From positions 1 through 37,005 of the forward strand of contig JAQWPZ010000251.1 in NCBI GenBank assembly GCA_029245125.1: 37,005 bases of DNA. The letters run 5' to 3'. Under the pieces are notes generated by a model that did no database searches, had not been told where the DNA came from, and was given only the letters and a program-made list of their open reading frames with translations. The DNA comes from Rubripirellula sp. (GTDB lineage Bacteria; Planctomycetota; Planctomycetia; Pirellulales; Pirellulaceae). Position 1 is the first letter of the stretch, and the number at the start of each line of letters is the position of its first letter. The position numbers and the translations under genes were made by a program. Shown here piece after piece: positions 8,940 to 20,000 of this stretch.

Positions 8940-9396
8940 CGGTCATCTCCGTGCAGGAAGAGGGCTCTGCGAGCGTCTCTGTTTCATTTCGGCAAGCCAC
9001 AACGCCACTTGTTTGTTCTTCGACGGCATCAGCGGTTAGCAATTGCCCGACGGTAGACAAGAGTCTTTCATCGGTGACCGGCTTAGGAAGATAGGCACCC
9101 AACTGGGTCCCCAAAAGATTCAAGTGCCGCGCGGTATCACGAGTCAAAAAGACAATCGGGATACCCGACGACATTTTTTCTAATGCGAGGATTTCTTGGC
9201 ATGCCGTATAGCCATCCATTTCCGGCATCTGAATATCCAAGATCACCAAATCAGGCTGATCGCGTTGAGCAGAGCGAACGGCTTCTAACCCATCACTGGC
9301 CAGAATGACATCGTAACCGGCGGCAGAAAGTGTTCGGCGGAGCACCGCTCGGACTGAACGACTATCGTCGGCGACCAGAATTTTTGGCTGTTGCAT
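8929..9396 (-). CDS. Stand-alone response regulator receiver (CheY/PilH-like)
   Basis: A 155-residue protein, nearly all receiver domain: acidic pocket D10-D11, phospho-acceptor D54 in a LDIQMPEMDG motif, T85 and K105 in LPKP. About 30 residues follow with no output domain, so it probably works by binding a target or as a phosphate sink, as CheY and PilH do. ATG 9396 is chosen over an in-frame GTG two codons upstream because GGAG lies 7 bases before it. It is the first gene of the operon and shares its last 11 bases with the next gene. Together with the CheA receiver and the DUF4388-receiver it makes three phosphorylatable receivers in the cluster, which suggests branched phosphotransfer. Confidence 0.95.
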   Translation of the reverse strand: MQQPKILVADDSRSVRAVLRRTLSAAGYDVILASDGLEAVRSAQRDQPDLVILDIQMPEMDGYTACQEILALEKMSSGIPIVFLTRDTARHLNLLGTQLGAYLPKPVTDERLLSTVGQLLTADAVEEQTSGVVACRNETETLAEPSSCTEMTDVD

Positions 9397-10065
9397 CGAC
9401 ACTCTCCATACACCGCCAACGCTCGCGAAGTCTCGCGTTGGGCAGGTGGATTAACCAGGGATTCAACTTCGGTAGCCCGGCTGTCTCGAACGCATCGTGC
9501 TGAACGAGACCCGTGGCTTTGCGTCCCAATCTCGCGATCGGTTTGCCATTCTCGGCGAACCCTCTCTTGTTGCTGACCCAATCGTTCGATGACGCGAAGG
9601 ACGAAGTCATTGGCAAGAAAAGAGTGCTGGACCGAATACCCGTGCCGGACGCGTGGTGAAACGCGTCCACGACAAACATGCGACACGCCCAGCGGGAGTC
9701 AAGCAAGACTCGTAACCAATCGACGCGATACCAAAAAGTCGGCCGTCAACAACGACCAAAGACCCCCTGATATTTTTCAAGCAGGCGAGAATACCTGCTC
9801 AAGATTCCTCAATTTCCCATCCGATACAGCCCACCGTTAGGATTGTATTTGTGGAATGGTGCTTCTTGACGAAGCAACGAGGGTGGTCGGGGCGCCCAAT
9901 GCAGAACGACCGACGTGGGGTGAAACCAAAAAAAACGCGGTTTCACCGTTAGCAACGCTCACCAGCTAGAAACGACACCCGAAAGCACCGCCCAAAAAAT
10001 GCGGCGAACGACCCAAACGCCTGGCTGCCCCTACGCCTGATTGCTTCAAGTGACGCCGATCGACC
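9397..10065. other. Intergenic region upstream of the chemosensory-like operon
   Basis: About 670 bases lie between the first gene of the operon and the end of the DUF1501 gene upstream. It should hold the operon promoter, but no confident -35/-10 pair is visible. It contains a small hairpin at 9860-9876 (6-bp stem, 5-base loop) and the inverted repeat described separately at 9919-9950. Open frames on the minus strand crossing 9403-9700 run into the receiver gene in another frame and match nothing I know, so they are not annotated. Confidence 0.6.
9919..9950 (-). terminator. Candidate terminator after the DUF1800-DUF1501 pair
   Basis: A perfect 9-bp inverted repeat (GGTGAAACC at 9919-9927, GGTTTCACC at 9939-9947) encloses an A-rich loop. 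Read on the minus strand, the first arm alone can fold as CGGT-GAA-ACCG and is followed two bases later by eight T residues. This would suit an intrinsic terminator about 120 bases after the DUF1501 stop. The T run lies inside the larger inverted repeat, so two alternative folds compete. Confidence 0.4.
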
Positions 10066-11604
10066 CTAAAGGATGAATCCAAGCGGCGGCGTATTCGGAT
10101 TGTATTGGTAAAACGACTCGATGTTAGGCAGCACGGTCTTGAGATCGGCAGCGTTATTAACCCCGAACCACATTGCCATCTCAGCCGCCATTTCATCAAC
10201 CGAAGTGGACGGAATAAGCCGACCGCGGCCAAGATTCAGATTCCCAATTTCAGGGTGAATCGGGTTCTTCAACGAGAGCGGGAAGTCACCAAACATTCGT
10301 CCACCCTTCAAGCCGCCGCCCATCAAGCACTGGACGGCTGCCCATGCGTGGTCCGAACCTTGCCCGTTCGTTCCGAGTGTCCGTCCGAAATCTGACGCGG
10401 TGAACGTTAACACATCGTCCTGGCAATTCAGTTCGACCGTTGCATCATAAAAAGATTTCAGCGCGCGGCTGACCTGCGGCAGCAGGCTTTCCTGGGCTCC
10501 TAGTAAATTCGAATGATTATCGAATCCACCAATTGAAACGAAGAATACCTGACGACTCTGATTCAGGTCAGAACTCGCACCAATGACCCGTGCGATCCTC
10601 TTCATCCGTTGACTCAAAGAGTCGGGATCGAAATTGGTATCGAGCGTTACTTTGTTGACCTGTGTATTGAAGTCGATTGCTGCATCAATCGATCCGCGAT
10701 GGGATTCAGCAAACGATTTGGCCAGCAAGTCGCTGTACGTCTGATCCAGCATGCTGTCGACATACTTTTTAAACATCCGGTTTTGCAGACTCCCGGTGTT
10801 GTAATACGAAACCTGGGTCGCACCATTCTGGCCGATTGCATAGGGAATCACACTGCCACCGGTTTGGAACATATTCACACCGCCGAGTGAAATGTTCATC
10901 GAAACCGAGGGATTCAGGTTGCTTGACTGAAGCAAGTCAGACATGCGACCACCCCAACCAGTGATCTGAGAGCGGGTGTGAGGTGCTCCCGTCATCCAGT
11001 GACGCTGCAAGTCGGCATGGGAGAATAGCCCCAGCGGGAGATTGGATTGATTGTTGTAATCAGCGCGGGTGGTCGGCTCGATCAACGATCCAACATTGGC
11101 GAGGAACGAAACTTTCCCGTCCTGATAAAGCTTGGCAATTCCTCCCTCCAATTTTTTGTTGCCATCGTCTACCAGATTCCCACTGGCATCGTAGGTTCGT
11201 GCACTGTGCCCAAAGCCTGGATGCAAACCAAATGAACGGTCCATTGCATTCAGCGGATTCTTAATCGCCAACAAATCCGACTCTTTTAATGCCAACCCAC
11301 CTTCATTGTTGGTGCCGTCGTCATAGCCTCCGCGAGCTGATGCGTAATCGTCGTACTCATTCGCATTCGAACTCGACGCGCTGTTCCGAGGCACCAGCAT
11401 GTTGTAGGAGTCATTCCCACCGAACAGGAACAGACACACCAACGCTTTGTAGCCACCGGTATCTGACGCGGCCGCTGCCGCCTTCGTTGCCTGTAGATTC
11501 AAAATGGTCGACATGACCGACGTGTGGGTCATCATCCCACAGCCAGCCGCCGCGGCTTTCAAGATCGACCGTCGAGATGCTCGAGCGTCGCTGTCATACG
11601 TCAT
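10066..11604 (-). CDS. DUF1501 protein with Tat-like signal
   Basis: A 512-residue protein of the DUF1501 family (alkaline-phosphatase/sulfatase-like fold). The N terminus carries a twin-arginine-like motif (SRRSILKAAAAG near residues 10-21) and a hydrophobic Ala-rich segment, pointing to export. Family motifs include LVCLFLFGGNDSYNMLVPRN near residues 56-75 and, in the C-terminal half, GGFDNHSN, SDFGRT and DHAWAA. The ATG at 11604 has GGAG 9 bases upstream. It follows the DUF1800 gene by 63 bases, and this DUF1800-DUF1501 order is a common bacterial pair. The biochemical role is not established; an exported hydrolase-like function acting with the DUF1800 protein is inferred. It shares its family with the protein at 35492-36955 but is clearly a different branch. 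Confidence 0.93.
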   Translation of the reverse strand: MTYDSDARASRRSILKAAAAGCGMMTHTSVMSTILNLQATKAAAAASDTGGYKALVCLFLFGGNDSYNMLVPRNSASSSNANEYDDYASARGGYDDGTNNEGGLALKESDLLAIKNPLNAMDRSFGLHPGFGHSARTYDASGNLVDDGNKKLEGGIAKLYQDGKVSFLANVGSLIEPTTRADYNNQSNLPLGLFSHADLQRHWMTGAPHTRSQITGWGGRMSDLLQSSNLNPSVSMNISLGGVNMFQTGGSVIPYAIGQNGATQVSYYNTGSLQNRMFKKYVDSMLDQTYSDLLAKSFAESHRGSIDAAIDFNTQVNKVTLDTNFDPDSLSQRMKRIARVIGASSDLNQSRQVFFVSIGGFDNHSNLLGAQESLLPQVSRALKSFYDATVELNCQDDVLTFTASDFGRTLGTNGQGSDHAWAAVQCLMGGGLKGGRMFGDFPLSLKNPIHPEIGNLNLGRGRLIPSTSVDEMAAEMAMWFGVNNAADLKTVLPNIESFYQYNPNTPPLGFIL

Positions 11605-11667
11605 GGCAAGGTCTCCGAGGGATAAGGTTGCGGAGAAGATGGGATAAAAGAATAGGCTGGTTCGGCG

Positions 11668-13635
11668 TTACTGTTCGATCGCGCAATCGGGAGAGAGCAC
11701 GACTGCACAGAGCAACGCTTGGAGTATCGCGTGATTTTGCGAGGGCGATGTGGTTTCAGAAGTGACCGCGTCCAAGATGCCTGCTTTGGTTTGTTCACTT
11801 AAGCTGCCATTACAAAGCAGCAAATCAAAACGCCGCAAAATCTCTGGCAGGTTCGCGACATCCTTCGCTAGTTCTAACTCTTCATCAAGATTGAAGCTGA
11901 TTTTACACCACCTCGCTTCATTATCACCTTCACTACGCGTCCTGTATTCGACGTAGCGATTGCGTGAGAAAACCATAAACCGGTTCATCAGGCGGTTGGC
12001 AGTCAACGCCGTCATGACTTGAAACTCTGGGGCAAAAAGCGCCTCGCGCGGTATTCGCCTCGAAGGTACGTGACCGATCAGGTCTCCAGGCGGCTGGTAA
12101 TCCTGCAGGTAGAAGTTGAAGACGCTCGGGGCCTTGAAGGGCATTTGCCCGAGATCGCTTTCGATATTATGAGTCAACATCATGTACGGTTGCCCTGTCA
12201 CCGAATCAAGATGGGTGGTCCCACCCCGAATCTCGGCGGTCGGCCGCATCGCACGGATCCAAGATGTGACTCGCTGAATCGGCTCCTTGAGTCGACTGTG
12301 CTCTGTGCCGCGAGTCACCACTTCGACCCGCAGCGGGTCGCGGCGGCGGACCAAACGCTGGCCACGTACTGCTTCAGGATCCAATAGGACTGCCTTGACG
12401 ACCGCCTGCAGATCACCGCGTTGACCCGATCCATTGTCTCGGAAGACGCGAGTGACACGACGCGTGTAAGCTCGCGAGGGATTCGACTTGACCAACCGCT
12501 GAATCAACAAGCGACAGATGAACGGTGCTACGTTCGGATGATTCGCAATGACATCGAGTGCCTCGTTGACCTCGTCCATCGCTGCTCTGTTCGTCAAGTT
12601 GCTGGGAAGCGGTTGCAGCGTGACACCAAAGATCGTCTTGCTCTTAGGAGCGTTCGTATCAGGCTCACCGGGATTGCTGGGGTCTTCCTGATAGTTGTAA
12701 TTGTCGTCGTGCTCTTGGTGATGCATCACCATCGGATGACCGTAATTGCGGCGACCGTGAAATCGAGTGTCCGTATTGTGGAACTGCTTGAATCCTGTGA
12801 ACACGCGGGCCACTTCAGTGATCCCGTGATTGTCGTAAGTCGGAATCGATTCCCCATTTTCGTCAAGTTTCAATCGGCCGTCTTGGCGTAGTTCGTAGAG
12901 TCCAACCGAAAACAATTGCATGATCTCACGTGCGTAGTTTTCGTCCGGCCAACGCCCGGCAGGAATATTGGCTTTGCGGTTCCGCCATGAACTCAAATAG
13001 ACCCCCATGCATGGATGCATGGTGACCTCACCGAGTAAATCGCGGTAATTTCCATCAGCATTCCGGACGAGCATGTCGTAGTAGTCGCTCATCCCCAGCC
13101 AATAAGGAATGGCGGTTTCGTTATTCCCGATCCCCGGTGCAGTCTCACTGTTGAATGCCTGGCCGGTATGGCTGATGACAAAGATCTGGGAGAGTGCCCA
13201 GGCAACTTTCTGACGTAACTGATCTTCACGGGCCAAAGCAATGTGCCACCATGCCTGGTACCGGTAGGCGTTTATTCCGATGCCTGACTGGTTCGGCTCG
13301 CGACCATTGGCAGCAACCATCTCGCGGGCGAGGTCTTCATGAGAACTTGACGGCAGGCCAAACTGCTGATCAATCCACCGACCGCAGGCACGGCGGTATC
13401 CTACCTGTCCGATTCTTTCCGCCAGATCATCAATCTGTTCTTTGGTCGCACCAAAGGTTGCTTTGGATAGAAACTGAGAAGCACGGATTTTATGACGGAT
13501 CGCGCGAACTTCGCGTCCGTTATCAGCTTCAAACGTCCCCGCATCGGCCGAGGACAAAGCAAACGTGGTTAAGAGTCCAAGCATCGCGATTACACGCAAT
13601 TGCCCCGTGGAACCAAACAGAGAGCCGGCATTCAT
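11668..13635 (-). CDS. DUF1800 exported protein
   Basis: A 655-residue protein of the DUF1800 family. The ATG at 13635 is preferred to an in-frame GTG four codons upstream because it opens directly into a signal peptide (basic start, hydrophobic core around residues 14-30, Ala-x-Ala-type end). Family features are an N-terminal FLSKATFGAT motif, several Trp-rich motifs typical of the family (QKVAWALSQIFV), and the central NYAREIMQLFSVGLYEL motif, the counterpart of the usual ARE-hydrophobic-Glu signature. The C-terminal third contains SVFNFYLQDYQPPG, also typical. It is the first gene of a two-gene unit with DUF1501. The biological role is unknown; in planctomycetes such pairs are secreted and are sometimes found with large cell-surface proteins. 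Confidence 0.93.
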   Translation of the reverse strand: MNAGSLFGSTGQLRVIAMLGLLTTFALSSADAGTFEADNGREVRAIRHKIRASQFLSKATFGATKEQIDDLAERIGQVGYRRACGRWIDQQFGLPSSSHEDLAREMVAANGREPNQSGIGINAYRYQAWWHIALAREDQLRQKVAWALSQIFVISHTGQAFNSETAPGIGNNETAIPYWLGMSDYYDMLVRNADGNYRDLLGEVTMHPCMGVYLSSWRNRKANIPAGRWPDENYAREIMQLFSVGLYELRQDGRLKLDENGESIPTYDNHGITEVARVFTGFKQFHNTDTRFHGRRNYGHPMVMHHQEHDDNYNYQEDPSNPGEPDTNAPKSKTIFGVTLQPLPSNLTNRAAMDEVNEALDVIANHPNVAPFICRLLIQRLVKSNPSRAYTRRVTRVFRDNGSGQRGDLQAVVKAVLLDPEAVRGQRLVRRRDPLRVEVVTRGTEHSRLKEPIQRVTSWIRAMRPTAEIRGGTTHLDSVTGQPYMMLTHNIESDLGQMPFKAPSVFNFYLQDYQPPGDLIGHVPSRRIPREALFAPEFQVMTALTANRLMNRFMVFSRNRYVEYRTRSEGDNEARWCKISFNLDEELELAKDVANLPEILRRFDLLLCNGSLSEQTKAGILDAVTSETTSPSQNHAILQALLCAVVLSPDCAIEQ

Positions 13636-14080
13636 CGTGACCACCACCCTTTTTTGAAAAGTCGATAAGCAGACTCAGATCGTGTTACCGACTAAGCCTG
13701 AAGGATGAGATTTCTGCCGCACATAGCAGCAGCAAGTTCCCGAGCATAACGGAGGTGAGAGGACCTCGCAAAGACAATTTCCATCAGAGGGGGCACAGGA
13801 AACAGGCCAATCCCCCCAGTCCCCCGCAATTAAACCGCTGGCACCTTCGGCGGTGAAACAAGAGACAAAAACAAACTGCGTGACGAAACAAACTGCTCAG
13901 GAATTTAACCAGCTAGCTAATTTGACCGGTTAGATGAATCGCCTTGGCAGCCGCTCGACCGCACCCGCCGCGTGGTTTGCAAGCACCCGCCGGGTCGTTT
14001 GCAAACGACGCCAGGCGGGAGCGAAGAATCCCTGGGTCGACAAGATTCAGTAGTCTTGCCGATCGATCAATGCGATCGGG
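13636..14080. other. Intergenic region between DUF1800 and the UvrA fusion
   Basis: About 445 bases with no credible gene. It should contain the promoter of the DUF1800-DUF1501 unit and the 3' end of the UvrA transcript. It has a run of G/C homopolymers around 13791-13830 and the near-perfect tandem repeat listed at 13961-14004. No clear terminator hairpin was found. Confidence 0.55.
13961..14004. repeat. 22-bp imperfect tandem repeat
   Basis: Two adjacent 22-bp units at 13961-13982 and 13983-14004 agree at 20 of 22 positions; both begin GCACCCGCCG and end GTTTGCAA. They lie in the intergenic region about 80 bases from the 3' end of the UvrA gene. Purpose unknown. Confidence 0.8.
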
Positions 14081-17000
14081 CTATTCGAAGCTCTTTTCAA
14101 GATGCCGTTTTAAAAACGACTTCAACTTTCTGCTTCGAACATGCTGAAGCTTGGTGAGATTCAAAGTAACGCGGGTGCGTTGTTTATCGATCGCGTCGAT
14201 CGGACCATTGACGCCCAACGCGGAAAACTGATCCATATCAACAGCCTCAGGCGGGCCCGCCAAGGTAACCTTTAAACCATCCGGAATTTTGGTTTCGATC
14301 TCTGCCCATGCTTGGTTCGATCCGTTTGGTTTGACTTGCACCTTGTCGGGCTGATCGAATTCCAACGAATCATCTCCAGCAACTTGCTCCAACAGTTCAA
14401 AGATTCGATCGACAATTTCCAATGGCCAATCGGGCTCAGTTCCCTGCGGAAATCCCTTGTGTAACGAGTGCCAGCGGCGCCCCAACGCGCGCCAGGGATC
14501 GAGCGTGATCGAGTTCGTCTTGGATGCAGACTTTCCCTTTGCTACCACCTTTCCCTTCGGTGCGGCTTTGGCTTTGGCAACTGTCATTGGGGACGATTTT
14601 TTTGGCGATGATTTTTTTGGCGGTGATTTTGTTGGCGGTGATTTTTTTTCTAGAACGGAACCCTTCTTTGCCACTGGTGCTCGGCTAGTTGCGACAGCTT
14701 CTTCCTTGGCAGCGACTTTCTTCGCCGGCTTCGCGGCCGTTTTTTTAGCGGATGTCCGAGCCTTCTTTTTCTCGACCTTTGGCAACGCGGTCTCTTGCAA
14801 AGCCTGTTTCACATAAGGTGCAGTAGCCGATCGTGCCGCACCTGTTTTCTTGCCCCGCTTCGGTTTTGCTTCCAAGGCAAGTGCTTCGGGTGTTCCGGCG
14901 AACACGAGCTCACCACCATGGACCCCGGCCCCTGGTCCCATATCGATGATCCAGTCGGCACACTTGATCACGTCCAAATTATGCTCGATCACGACGACCG
15001 TGTTGCCAAGGTCAACCAACCTTTGCAAGACGCTGAGCAATTTATCGATATCATCGAAGTGCAATCCAGTCGTCGGCTCGTCGAGTAAATAAAGCGTATT
15101 GCCGGTCATCGGCCTGCTCAATTCACTTGCCAGCTTGACCCGTTGAGCCTCTCCACCGGACAGCGTTGGGGCTGATTGCCCCAGTGTCACATAATCCAAG
15201 CCAACATCGCACAAGGTTTGCAAGATACCGGAAATCTTGGGATAGTCCGCAAACAATTCAACGGCATCCCCACACTGCATCTCCAGCACGTCCGCGATCG
15301 ATTGACCGTGCAGTTTGACTTCCAGTACATCTTGGTTGTAGCGTCGCGAGTTGCATTCATCGCAGGGCACATAAACGTCTGGCAAGAAATGCATCTCAAC
15401 GCACAACTGCCCACTTCCCTCACAGGTTTCGCAGCGACCGCCGGCGACATTAAAACTGAACGTTCGTGCTGTGAACCGTCGCTCGGCCGCCTCAGGAATT
15501 TCTGAAAATACCTTGCGGATCAGGTCAAATGCGCCGGTATAGGTCGCGGGATTACTGCTTGGTGAGTTTCCGAGCGGGGATTGATCGACTTGAATGACTT
15601 TGTCGATGAATCGCACGCCCTCGATTTTGTCGTGACGTCCGGGACGCGTGCGGGCTCGGTGCAGTCGGCGAGCCAGCACGGGATATAAGATCGAATCGAT
15701 CAACGAACTTTTACCACTACCGCTGGGACCGGTAACCGCGGTGAACACCCCGAGCGGCAGTTCCAAGTCGACGGCATTTAGATTGTTTTCCCGAGCGCCC
15801 AATATTTTAAGAAAGTTCACATTCGGCTCGCCGTTTTTCCGCAACACCGGTCGTCGCCCGGCTGGCACAGCGATCGTCTTGGTCCCTTGGATATACCCGG
15901 CAGTCACCGATTCATCGACCGGTTCGACTTGTCCAGGCGTTCCCTTGGCAACAATGCGTCCTCCGTGACGTCCTGCACGGGGACCGAAGTCGCACAAGTA
16001 ATCGCTGCTCGCGATCACATCACGATCATGTTCAACCACCAGCAGCGTGTTGCCCAAATCCCGCAGCCGATGCAATGCCTTGATCAACCGATGGTTATCA
16101 CGCGGATGCAAGCCAATCGTTGGTTCATCCAAAACATAGAGCACGCCACACAGTCCGCTACCCAATTGGGCAGCCAACCGAATACGCTGCGATTCGCCTC
16201 CCGACAGCGTCCGGGCACCGCGATGCAGGGTCAAATAGTCGAGTCCAACATCGAGCAGGAACCCAACCCGCGACTGAACCTCACGCACCAATTCTCCCGC
16301 GATTTTTCGTTCACGGCGATCCAGCTTCCAAGAGCGGACTTGTTCCGCCAAACGATCCAATGGCATATGCACAAGGTCAGCGATGGTATGCCCGCGAAAA
16401 CGAACAGCCCCGGCATCATCCCGCAACCGTGATCCATCGCACAACGCGCAATCGATCTCGGCGGTAAATTGCTCCAACTTACCTCGCAGTCCCGGGGTCA
16501 ATCGCGATGCTTCTTCCAAGGCGGGATAGAACCCCTTGAACTGGTAGCGGAACATCAACTCCTGTGACTTCGATTTGGAGTCGCTGTCTGTTCGACGGAC
16601 CTCGATCCAATCGCTCCCCGTGCCCCGATACAAAATTCGTTTATGGGAGACCGTCAGCGCTTCCATCGGCACATCGATCGGGATTCCAGTGTGTCGCGAA
16701 AGGGCCCGCAACATCCATTCGGAAACCGATTGTTCGACCGACGGCCACAACAGGGCTGCACCTTCGGAAAGCGACTTACTTGGCGACGTTACCAAGGCGG
16801 CGGGATTTGTTCCCGTTTGGGTTCCAAGCCCTTCGCACTGCGGGCACCATCCCAGGCTGGTATTGAAAGAAAAGTGGTGCGGAGTCAGGTTATCGAATGA
16901 CCGACCACAGCAACCGCAGACCAAGTGTTGGCTGTGTCGCAAGACCTGCCAATCTGGTTCCTCGCGATCGGAATCTGCGATCGCCACCTCCACGACACCC

Positions 17001-20000
17001 ACACCTAATGACAAAGCTTGTTCGACACTGTCGGTGATCCGCGAGCGTTCGTCTGGATCAATTGCGATTCGATCAATGACGACTTGAACCGTTTGACGTT
17101 TACGCGGATCCAAAGGTGGAGCCTGGTCGAGTGGCAAGGTATGACCGTCGATTCGAACCCGTTGATACCCAGTCGACTGCAGGGATTTCCACGTGTCCTT
17201 GGACTGTTCACCAGCCATCACCTCAATGGGCGCCAGCAACAACGCCCGTGTGCCGACTGGTAACCCCAGCACTTTGTCAACGATCTGATCGGGCGTCTGT
17301 GTCCCCACAGGCTGTTGACATTCGGGACAGTGCATCGTCCCCAGCCGGGCCATCAAAATACGCAGGTAGTCGTAGATTTCAGTAACGGTACCGACGGTGC
17401 TGCGTGGGCTGTGTCCAACGTTCTTTTGCTCGAGTGCAACGGCTGGTGACAAGCCTTCGATCTTGTCCACGCGTGGCTTCTGAACTTGACCGATGAATTG
17501 CCGAGCGTAGGAAGAGAGGGATTCGACATACCTCCGTTGACCTTCCGCATAAATCGTATCCATCGCGAGCGAACTTTTCCCGCTTCCGCTAGGCCCGCAA
17601 AAGACAGACATCGCGTCACGGGGAATCTCAACATCAACCGATTTCAAATTGTGTTCACTAGCAGCTTCGACGACAACATGCGTTTTCGCTCGATCCGGCA
17701 TCGCCGCAATTTCGTGTTTCTCACGTTTCTTGGTCCGCTTGCGTCGCCGAATCCCGAGGGCGCGTGCCAATGCTTCCCCGGTATAACTGGCGGCACACTT
17801 GGCAACGTCCGACGGGCGTCCCGCGGCAACAACCGTGCCGCCACCGGCGCCTCCCTCGGGCCCCAAGTCGATGACCCAATCCGCAGTTTTGATCACATCG
17901 ACGTTATGTTCGACGATAACGATTGTGTTACCACGATCGGCCAAGCCGTGAACGACTTTCAGCAACAACTCAATATCGGCAAAGTGCAATCCGGTCGTCG
18001 GTTCATCAAGCACGTACAGCGTCTTGCCAGTTTCGCGTTTACTAAGTTCACGAGACAGTTTGATTCGCTGTGCCTCTCCACCGGAAAGTGTTGGCGAAGG
18101 CTGACCAAGCTTCAGGTATTCCAACCCAACGTCGACCAAGGTTTGTAATTTCTCTGCGACTTTGGGAATGTTCTCAAACAGTTTGAGTGCTTGCGAGATA
18201 TCGAGGTTCAACACATCGGCAATCGAGTGCCCCTTGAATTTGACCGACAGCGTTTCGCGGTTGTAGCGTTGCCCCTGGCAGACGGGGCAGGTCACCCAGA
18301 TATCGGCCAAGAAATCCATTTCGAGTTTTGTCGCTCCGTTGCCATCGCACGAGGCACAACGCCCGCCATCGACATTGAAGCTAAATCGGCTCGCGGTATA
18401 GCCACGGGTTTTCGCATCTGACATCCGTGCGAACAGATTGCGAATCTCGTCGAAGACTTTGACGTAGGTCGCCGGATTACTCCGCGGTGTTCGGCCAATG
18501 GGTGACTGGTCGATTGCAATGGTTTTGTCGAGATGCTCCAAGCCACTGACCGAATCATGATCGCCGACTTCGCACTCGGCACCATTGAGTTCGTTACGAA
18601 GCAATGGTTCAACGATTCCGCCAATCAACGAACTCTTCCCGCTGCCGGACACTCCGGTGACGCAGGTAACCGTTCGCAAAGGAATCGAGACATCGACTCC
18701 CTTCAGATTATGAAATCGAGCGGCGTTGATTGTTAGCTGTTGTTGATCATCGATCTCGCGTGGTTGTTCAGGCGGTTGGATCGCGCGTGTCCCGGACAAG
18801 AATTGTCCAGTTACACTCCGCTTGGATTGGCAAATTTCATCAATGTTGCCGGCCGCGACGACTTGGCCGCCCTTGATGCCGGGCCCCGGCCCGAAATCGA
18901 CGATCTGATCTGCCGCTCGCATCGTGTCTTCGTCATGTTCGACGACGATCAGCGTGTTGCCGGAATCCCGCAACCGCAACAGAGTTTCGATTAGCCGATC
19001 GTTATCGCGTGAATGCAAGCCGATCGATGGCTCATCGAGGATATACAGCACCCCAACCAATCCACTTCCTATCTGGCCCGCCAGTCGAATCCGTTGCGAC
19101 TCACCACCAGAGAGTGTCGGAGCGGTCCGGGCGAGGGTCAGATAGTCGAGTCCGACACCGAGCAAGAAGCCGATTCGTTGCTGGACCTCTTTGATCGCCT
19201 CGGCAGCGATCGTGGCCTCGGTTTCACCCAGGACGATGTCACTGAAGAAAATTGCGAGTTGATCGATCGACAATTCACACAAGTCGGGCAGTGTCAAATC
19301 AGCATTGCCGCCCTGCTTGCTAAACGGCTTGGCACCGCTGCGAATGGTCACGGCGGATGCTTGTGCGTTCAATCGCCGACCAGCACAGTCAGGACAATCC
19401 ATCGAGTCCATGTACTTTTCGAACTGTCGCAACTGCATCTTGTTACGTGTCGTTCGATAGCGGCCAAGCAGTTCCGGGATGAAGCCTTCGAAGGATCCTT
19501 GATAACGCTTCGCCCGACTGCCTCCACGCCAACTGAACTGGACTGATTGCTCGGTTCCCCATAACCAAATGTGGCGTGCTTCCTCTGGCAGATCACACCA
19601 GTTGGTTTCCAGCATCGCACCGTTGGACAATTCCAAGGCTTGATCCATTGCCTCAGCGACGCCGCGATAGACATGACGCCGGTACCGGCCCAAGTCACCC
19701 CATTTCCCCAACAAAGCGATAGCGCCCTTCCGTACGGAAAGCTTGTCGTCAGGCACTAACAGTTCGGGAACAAAGGTGTACAGATGCCCCAAGCCATCAC
19801 ACGCTTCGCACATCCCCTGCGGAGAATTGAAACTGAACAACTGTGGCGTGGGGGGGCGAAAACTTTCGCCGCACCCGCCACAGGAGTACTGCGAGGAGAA
19901 GAGTGCATCGGTTTTCGGGGCGTCCGCGTGGTCGCTATTCCGTTCGGTCGCGGAAACAAAGAGCGTACTTTCTCCATACTTCAAAGCCACCTCGATGGCT

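Noticed and set aside
9285-9706. Two open frames on the minus strand upstream of the receiver gene
   Set aside because: They overlap the receiver start in other frames, show no recognisable domain and have no good ribosome-binding site.
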